NCBI GenBank assembly: GCA_026826555.1
Contig: JAKSZT010053928.1
Location: 39,099,342 to 39,163,341 of the forward strand
From: Tolypeutes matacus
Taxonomy: Eukaryota > Chordata > Mammalia > Cingulata > Chlamyphoridae
Length of the DNA stretch: 64,000 nucleotides
Direction: 5' to 3'
Below are positions 58,023-64,000 of this stretch, in pieces; positions within the stretch are counted from its first letter, which is position 1; each line of letters begins with the position of its first letter. The notes below the pieces were generated by a model. That model saw only the letters and a program-made list of their open reading frames with translations, ran no database searches and was not told where the DNA came from. Position numbers and translations under genes: made by a program.

Positions 58023-60349
58023 TGCTAAAGTCAAATATACCAGTCTCCAAATAATTCAGAGGCAGATTCCCATTTTCATTTCTCAAGAATGAATGATAAA
58101 AATATTTTTATATGGCTAAGTATTAATGTCTACTAATATTATAAGTGAGTTTTAGGGTTATTAGATATGTTTATCAATTAATAATTATTTGTTACTTGAC
58201 TTTTCTGAGGATTTTAACACTGCATTCTACTAAAAAGGCCAATTGCCATACAGCATTTGACAACCTTGTAAACATCAAAGATCAAGGGTTAGTTTTTCAA
58301 ATCAGAGTCACATGACTCAGTATCAAGCTTCAAGGTTTCAGGTACTTGGTGAGGAGCAGGAGAAGTAGAGAGAAGTTCAGGACCTCTGACCTTGCTCCTC
58401 AGGTATTAGGTTTCCCTTGTTCTTACCCAGCCCTATGTGTCGTATGTGATGGTTCTGGCCCAAATTAACAGAGAAGGCTTCTAAGTGAGGTATGCAGTCA
58501 CTTACAAAGAATTAGCCACTTAGGTCATGAAGCACCTGCATTTTATTCATTGATAGTTATGTGACTTATATGACATTTTCCAGGGAGGCAAATGATTCCT
58601 GACATGTTTAACATCAGCAACCAGGTATGACTTGCTTAAAGCATTCTATAGATAAGGATTCCCCTTGCTAGCAAAAACTTTTTTTGGTCCAGGAAGTCTG
58701 TCTCTGCCATTTTTGTAAGGATATTAGACTGAAACACCTACCTTCTATTCCTTGGAACATCCTTTCCCTGCATTGGGTTAATCTTTGAGTGTTTTGAGAT
58801 ATATATGTTTAAAGTTTTGGCCTACAATGTATCAATGTATCAACAATTTAAGATGTATTATCCCATATGTCACTCTTTAAATATGTCATCAATATCACTC
58901 TTGCTAAAGCAGATGCAAACTTGATTTCCAAATATGTACTTATATAGTTATCTTTCTTATGGGTAGTATAAATAAAACCATGAAATTACTTTTCTTATTC
59001 TATCAAAATAAGTAAAATTAAAATACCAGCTGTATTTTATTATACTCTTGTAAATAGTCATATAGCCTAATGAAATAAATAACAAATGTTTCATGTCTAT
59101 TCCTTTCCAATTCATGCTTATATTTTATTTTTTTCAATGGTAAGTGGAAGAAGGTAAATGCATAGACTTTAGTAAGAAAATCCAGGAGCCATTGGATTGA
59201 AATCTCCCTTGTGTTGCAATTTAGGTTTGCCAAAACTGGTTCTTAACAGTGACATCTTTTGATATATTACAGGAAAATGATACATTAGAAGTAACAAAGC
59301 ATTCTAGTTCAGCTTTCTTGAGTAGGAGTAATGTTTTCCTATTAAAAATGTGTTTAAGGATGCTGTTTTAGGAAGAAAGCTGTGCTGAAGTTCTACTTTT
59401 AAAAAGAGAAATCCAGGATTTACTGAAGTAATTTTCTAAGGAATAATTGACTCCTGGCACCAATATCCTGAGACTTTAATTGGCTTCATTTATTTATTTA
59501 TTATAAACAGTGTATGGTTTTAATGATAGCAGTGTAAGCTAGAATAGTCTCATCTTCAGACAAATTTGCCTAATTTCCTGTTTGCTAGGTGTGATGGGTT
59601 ATTAATGAATAAAATAATTCCAATTGATTTGGACAACTAGCCACTTTTAATCTATGTTTTGATTTTAAAAAAGCAAAATAAACAACCAACTAACCAAACA
59701 CGTATTCCATAAAACTAATTGGTAGGTGGGCCTTTAATGCTCCCTCCCCCACTTTCTTTGTATTTTCATTTGTAAATGATTGCACTGTAGCATTTCATCT
59801 GAAAGCTAAGTTTGCTTTTTTTTTTTTTATTCCTACTTTTGTTCTGTGTTTTGCTGTCTTTAAAAATGGTTAAGAGCTCCATCTGTTTGGCAAGTCTTCA
59901 TTTTTAACACCACAGACAAAATTCAGTCACAGGGAAAGGTTATTCAAGCCTTTGAGCTGTCTTTGATGTCTTGCAGAAGTTGCCTTTCTGTGACTATTTG
60001 CTTTCTGTGGTCTTTTAAAGCATTCTAAGCTAACTAGCCTTTACCCAAGTTTTTAATTAAGTGTCTGAGAAACCTCACATTGTAAGAAGTTTTGTTCAGT
60101 TAATTTAAGTGAGCCTCACAAGTGTCCATGCACTGCATTTCCTAATTGTGCTAAAAGTTTGAAAGAACATTGAAATAGGCATTAACTTTCCTTATAATCC
60201 TGACTCTAACAATGCCAGATTTGTGAGTTTGCTTTCTCCAGATCTCTTAAAATAATCCATTATTTCCTCCTTTGACCCTTTTATTTCTAAACATATTAAT
60301 TTATATCTTAATAGTAAAGATATTTACTCCTAAAATAAAATGGTTTTGC
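58023..60349. other. Repeat-poor block, no gene
   Basis: About 2.3 kb without a confident mobile element. The part at 59700-60250 reads as non-repetitive, less AT-rich sequence with no open frame. It is a candidate for conserved non-coding sequence, but I cannot test conservation. Confidence 0.45.
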
Positions 60350-60580
60350 TCATACTTATGCCACTGTATTTTAATATATTGTTCAATTTAATTTGTTAAT
60401 GTTTTGGGGATTTTAAATTCTGTGTTATATGTGAGAATGGCCTGTAGTTTTACTTTTCTGCAATATCTAAGTCCTGTTTCTATGTTGTGGCCATACTAGC
60501 TTTGTGAAATAAATTGCAAAGATTTGTTGGGTTTTATAGTTTGGCTTTCTTCATACAATAGTTCTGTTAGGCTACTCAGG
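60350..60580 (-). mobile_element. Antisense old L1, ORF2 reverse-transcriptase region
   Basis: 'ttaatttgttaatgttttgg' followed by 'gagaatggcctgtagtttta' and 'ggccatactagctttgtgaa' follows the antisense order of the L1 RT region. It is short and diverged. Confidence 0.6.
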
Positions 60581-61394
60581 TGTAAAGCCTTAACCAATAG
60601 GCCAATGTTATCTGAGTATTTACGATTTAGTCACACAATCCCTTTATCCAAGCTAAGAGTTTGGAAAAGAATTTCTAGGTTGCATTGAGCTTTCAATGAT
60701 ACAAGAAGGTGAGTTATGGCATTTGAGTATATATAATATCAGAAATATGAATACAGTTCATATCTAATATAAAGCTGTCACTGATTGCATTTTTCAAAGG
60801 AAAGAGTAATCTTGAAGAATTTTGCTCACATGATTACCATTTTAACTTACCTGCTTGAAAAAAAATAATTTCATAAGATGCCTTCCTATATGGGTGAAAA
60901 TGTCAGAAAAATGTCATTTTAGGCAGCTGCCAAAGCAATAATGATGTCTTATTTCAAACTCTAGCTAAATTAAAAATAGCATCACTCCTTTCTGACTATC
61001 AAAAGTTAAAAAAGCTTTACCAGAAAATTTAAAGATAACATTCATTATTTTTAGCATAATATTGAATATGTTTTTTCTAGCATTGATTCCAAGCACTTAT
61101 GCCATGACTCTTTAATCATGTTCCTGAGTCAGCACCTAACATATGTACTTGCAAAAGGAATATTTTTGTTTCATAGTCACTTGTGAATATCAGCAAAGCT
61201 ACCAACACTCTTTCTACTTTAAAACATGAGCTCTTGAGCTTAACTAGAAATTGCTATGGATATGAATTGAACTGAAATTTTATCATGATGCTGATTATAA
61301 ATGCTGCAGGTAAAATGTAAAAATTAAAGCTCTTACTTAAGTTTTATAATAGTATGGGATATAATTAGGTTCTTTAAAATGTTAATGAATTTCC
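60581..61394. other. No gene; AT-rich unique sequence
   Basis: No recognisable repeat or coding signal was found to the left of the terminal L1. Confidence 0.4.
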
Positions 61395-64000
61395 TATCAA
61401 GGTTTTTTTCCATTTTTTTATTAGAGAAGCTGTGAGCTTACAAAACAATCATGCATAATGTGCAGAGTTCCTGTACAAAACCCCTTCAACAATACCTTAC
61501 ATTGTGGAATTTTCTAATAGATTATGAAAGAACACGATCAGACTATTACCACTAACTATGGTCCATAACTTACACTTGGTATATTTGTTCCATATACCCA
61601 TTATTAACACTATGTACTAGTACTGTACATTTGTTATATTTCATGAGAGAACACTCTCATATTTGTACTGTCAACCACAGTCTGTCTTCCACCACACAGT
61701 TCACTGTGTTATACACTGCCATGCCTTGTACAATCTATCCATAGTGTACAGTCAGTGGCTCTCACTTTCATCACAGAGTTGTACAGTCATCACCCCAGTA
61801 AACATTGTTTTCCTTAGTACAAAAGAAAAAAATCCAATACCCCCTTATTATTGAAATTTAGCATTGATATAGTACTTTCTTTGACATTGATGCAAAAATA
61901 TTACAATATTGTTGTTAACTATGGTCCATAAGTTACATTAATTGTGTTTTTCCCATGCATCACTATATTTTTAATACCTTGTAATAGTATTACAGTATAG
62001 TCCCTATCCACCTCTGAGTTCACTATGTTATTCAGTCCCTAACTTATTCTCTAGCTTTCTTTCAGTTGACATTTCCATCCCTAGACTATACTTTTCAGCC
62101 ACAATTCCATTGATAAACCAGCCATGTTACTTATACTCACTATAATGGGTGACCGTAAACTCTATCCATTTCCACACTTTTACAGTTAAGCTAATGGAAA
62201 ATTTTGCATACATTAAGCATCAGGACCCCTTCTCAGTCCTCACCCTACTTCCTAGTAACCAATAATCAAAATTTTAACTCCATGTGTTTATTCTTTGTGT
62301 TTAGTTTATATTAGTGAGACCATACAATATTTGTCCTTTTGTGCCTGGCTTATCTCACTGCGCATAATGTCCTCAAGGTCCATCCATGTTATCATATGTG
62401 TCCCAATTTCATTTCTTCTTATAGCATCATAGTATTCCATTGTATGTATATACCACATTTTATTTAGCCATTCTTTGGTTGATGGACAGTTGGGTTGTTT
62501 CCATCTTTTGGAAATTGTGAATAATGCCACTATAAATATTGGTGTGCATATGTCTGTTCACATCACTGTTTTCAGTTTTTCTGGTTATATTCCTAGTAGA
62601 GGGATTGCCGGATCATGTGGCAATTCTATATTAAGCTTCCTGAGGAAACACCAAACTGTCTTCCACAGAGGCTGTACCATTCTACATTCCCATCAACAGG
62701 GAAGGGGTGCTCCTAGTTCTGCACATCCTCTCCAACATTTGTTGTTTTTTTTAATTTTTTTATAATGGCCTTTCTATGAGGTGTGAGACATCTCATTGTT
62801 GTTTTGATTTGCATTTCCCTCATAGCTAGTGATATCAAACATTTTTCATATACTTTTTCACCATTTGTATTTCCTTTTTGGAGAAATGTCTATTTAAGTC
62901 TTTTGCCCATTTTTAATTGGACTGTTTGCTCTTTTATTGTTGAGTTTTATGATCTCTTTAGATAGGATAGAAATCAAACCATTATCGGATTATGTATGTG
63001 GCTTCCAAATATTTTCTTCCATTAAGTGGGTTGCCTTTTCACGACAAAGTCTTTTGAAACACAAAAGTGTTTAAGTTTGAGGAGGTCCTATTTATCAATT
63101 TTTTCTTTCCTTACTCGTGTAAGGTTTAAGAAACCCCTACCTAACACCAGATCATGAAGATATTTCCCTACATTTTCTTCTAGGAGTTTTATGGTTCTGC
63201 ATTTATAATTAGGTTTTTGATCCATTTTGAGTTAATTTTTGCATAAGGTGTGAGATAAGGGTCCTCTTTCTTTCTTTTGGCTTTGGATATCGAGTTCTCC
63301 CAGCACCATTTGTTGAATAGAATATTCTGCCCCAACTGTGTGGGTTAGACAGCCAGGACAAAAATCACTTGACCATAGATGTGAAGGTCTGTTTCTAAAT
63401 CATCAATTCAGTTCTATTGGTCTATATGTCCATCTTTATGCCAGTACTATGCTGTTTTTTACCACTGTAGCTACGTAATATGTTTTAAAGTCAGGAAGTG
63501 AGAGTCTTCCAACTTTGTTCTTCCCTTTTAAGATATTTCTGGCTACTCAGGGTCCCTTTCTCTTCCAAATAAATTTGAAAATTGGGTTTGCCATTTCTTT
63601 AAAAGGGCTGTTGGAATTTTTATTGGGTTTGCATTGAATTTGTATATCAATTTGGGTAGAATTGACATCTTAACGATATTTAGTATTCCCCTACATGAAC
63701 ACAGAATATTCTTCCATTTAGTTAGTTCTTCTTTGATTTCTTTTAGTAATGCATTGTAGTTTTCTGAATACAAGTGCTTTACATCCTTGGTTAAGTATAT
63801 TACTAAATATTTTATTCTTTTTGTTATTATTGTAAATGGAATCTTTTCCTGACTTCCTCTTCAGTTTGCTCATTACTACTGTATAGAAACACTACTAAGT
63901 TTTACATATTAATTTTGTACCCTGCCACTCTGCTGAATTATTTTATTAGCTCTAGTAGCTTTGTTGTAGATTTTTTTCAAGATTTTCTAGGTAGAGGATC
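61395..64000 (-). mobile_element. Antisense L1: 3' UTR and ORF2 C-terminus, continuing beyond the window
   Basis: A T-rich remnant at about 61403-61421 marks the tail. A 3' UTR of about 0.9 kb follows ('cttacaaaacaatcatgcat', 'aactatggtccataacttac'), then ORF2 from about 62290 in reverse: the minus frame at 62306-62530 contains 'MWYIHTMEYYDAIRRNEIG', and 63543-63773 contains '[17 protein letters not shown]' and '[13 protein letters not shown]'. Frameshifts separate them. It is a close relative of the L1 at 1109-2690. The 5' part lies off the right edge, so its completeness is unknown. Confidence 0.92.

Noticed and set aside
1..64000. CRISPR arrays, operons, tRNA genes, prophage or bacterial features
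   Set aside because: Composition and repeats are mammalian. The only tRNA-like sequences are DAS-SINE and MIR heads, which are not tRNA genes.

Overview
This is a mammalian nuclear, non-coding window and contains no intact protein-coding gene. The lineage is given by at least seven tRNA-derived SINEs of the DAS type, with tRNA-Ala-like A and B boxes (read in antisense as a 'ggattgaacccgggacc' core followed by 'gagccacat'). DAS-SINEs are endemic to Xenarthra (armadillos, sloths, anteaters). The genus cannot be fixed from sequence alone; armadillo is my first guess. No open reading frame looks like a functional exon, and the longest are shadows of repeats or of a retropseudogene.

Layout. 1-2.7 kb: an L1-3'UTR-like repeat, then the 3' end of a sense L1. 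2.7-11 kb: an unclassified old repeat, a 16-unit GGAA microsatellite, MaLR-type LTRs, a hAT miniature element nested inside one of them, and two adjacent solo LTRs of one family. 11.4-18 kb: a DAS-SINE, a long repeat-poor AT-rich block, a second DAS-SINE and an eroded L1. 18.2-21.6 kb: two more copies of the L1-3'UTR-like repeat, one split by a DAS-SINE and followed by a MaLR LTR. 22-34 kb: DAS-SINEs, a TA-flanked DNA-transposon fossil, an LTR candidate, MIR copies, a third solo LTR of the 9.7-kb family and antisense L1 pieces. 34.3-40.4 kb: a nearly full-length but dead L1 with a solo LTR inside ORF2. 41-47 kb: MaLR LTRs and old antisense L1 sequence. 47.6-49.85 kb: a processed pseudogene of EWSR1 on the minus strand, bounded by imperfect target-site duplications. 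50-58 kb: MaLR LTRs and a sense L1 3' end. 58-61.4 kb: mostly repeat-free. 61.4-64 kb: an antisense L1 that runs off the right edge.

The window is an archive of retrotransposition. L1 machinery supplies the enzymes for DAS-SINE and EWSR1 retrocopy insertion, and several nested events can be ordered in time from exact target-site duplications. Most LTRs, SINEs and L1 pieces lie on the minus strand. This is the pattern expected inside an intron of a plus-strand gene, but it is only weak evidence. I did not find a new biological system. The most useful items are the EWSR1 retrocopy, the nested insertions with duplications, the long L1-3'UTR-like repeat family and the solo LTR family with an apparent 4-bp duplication.
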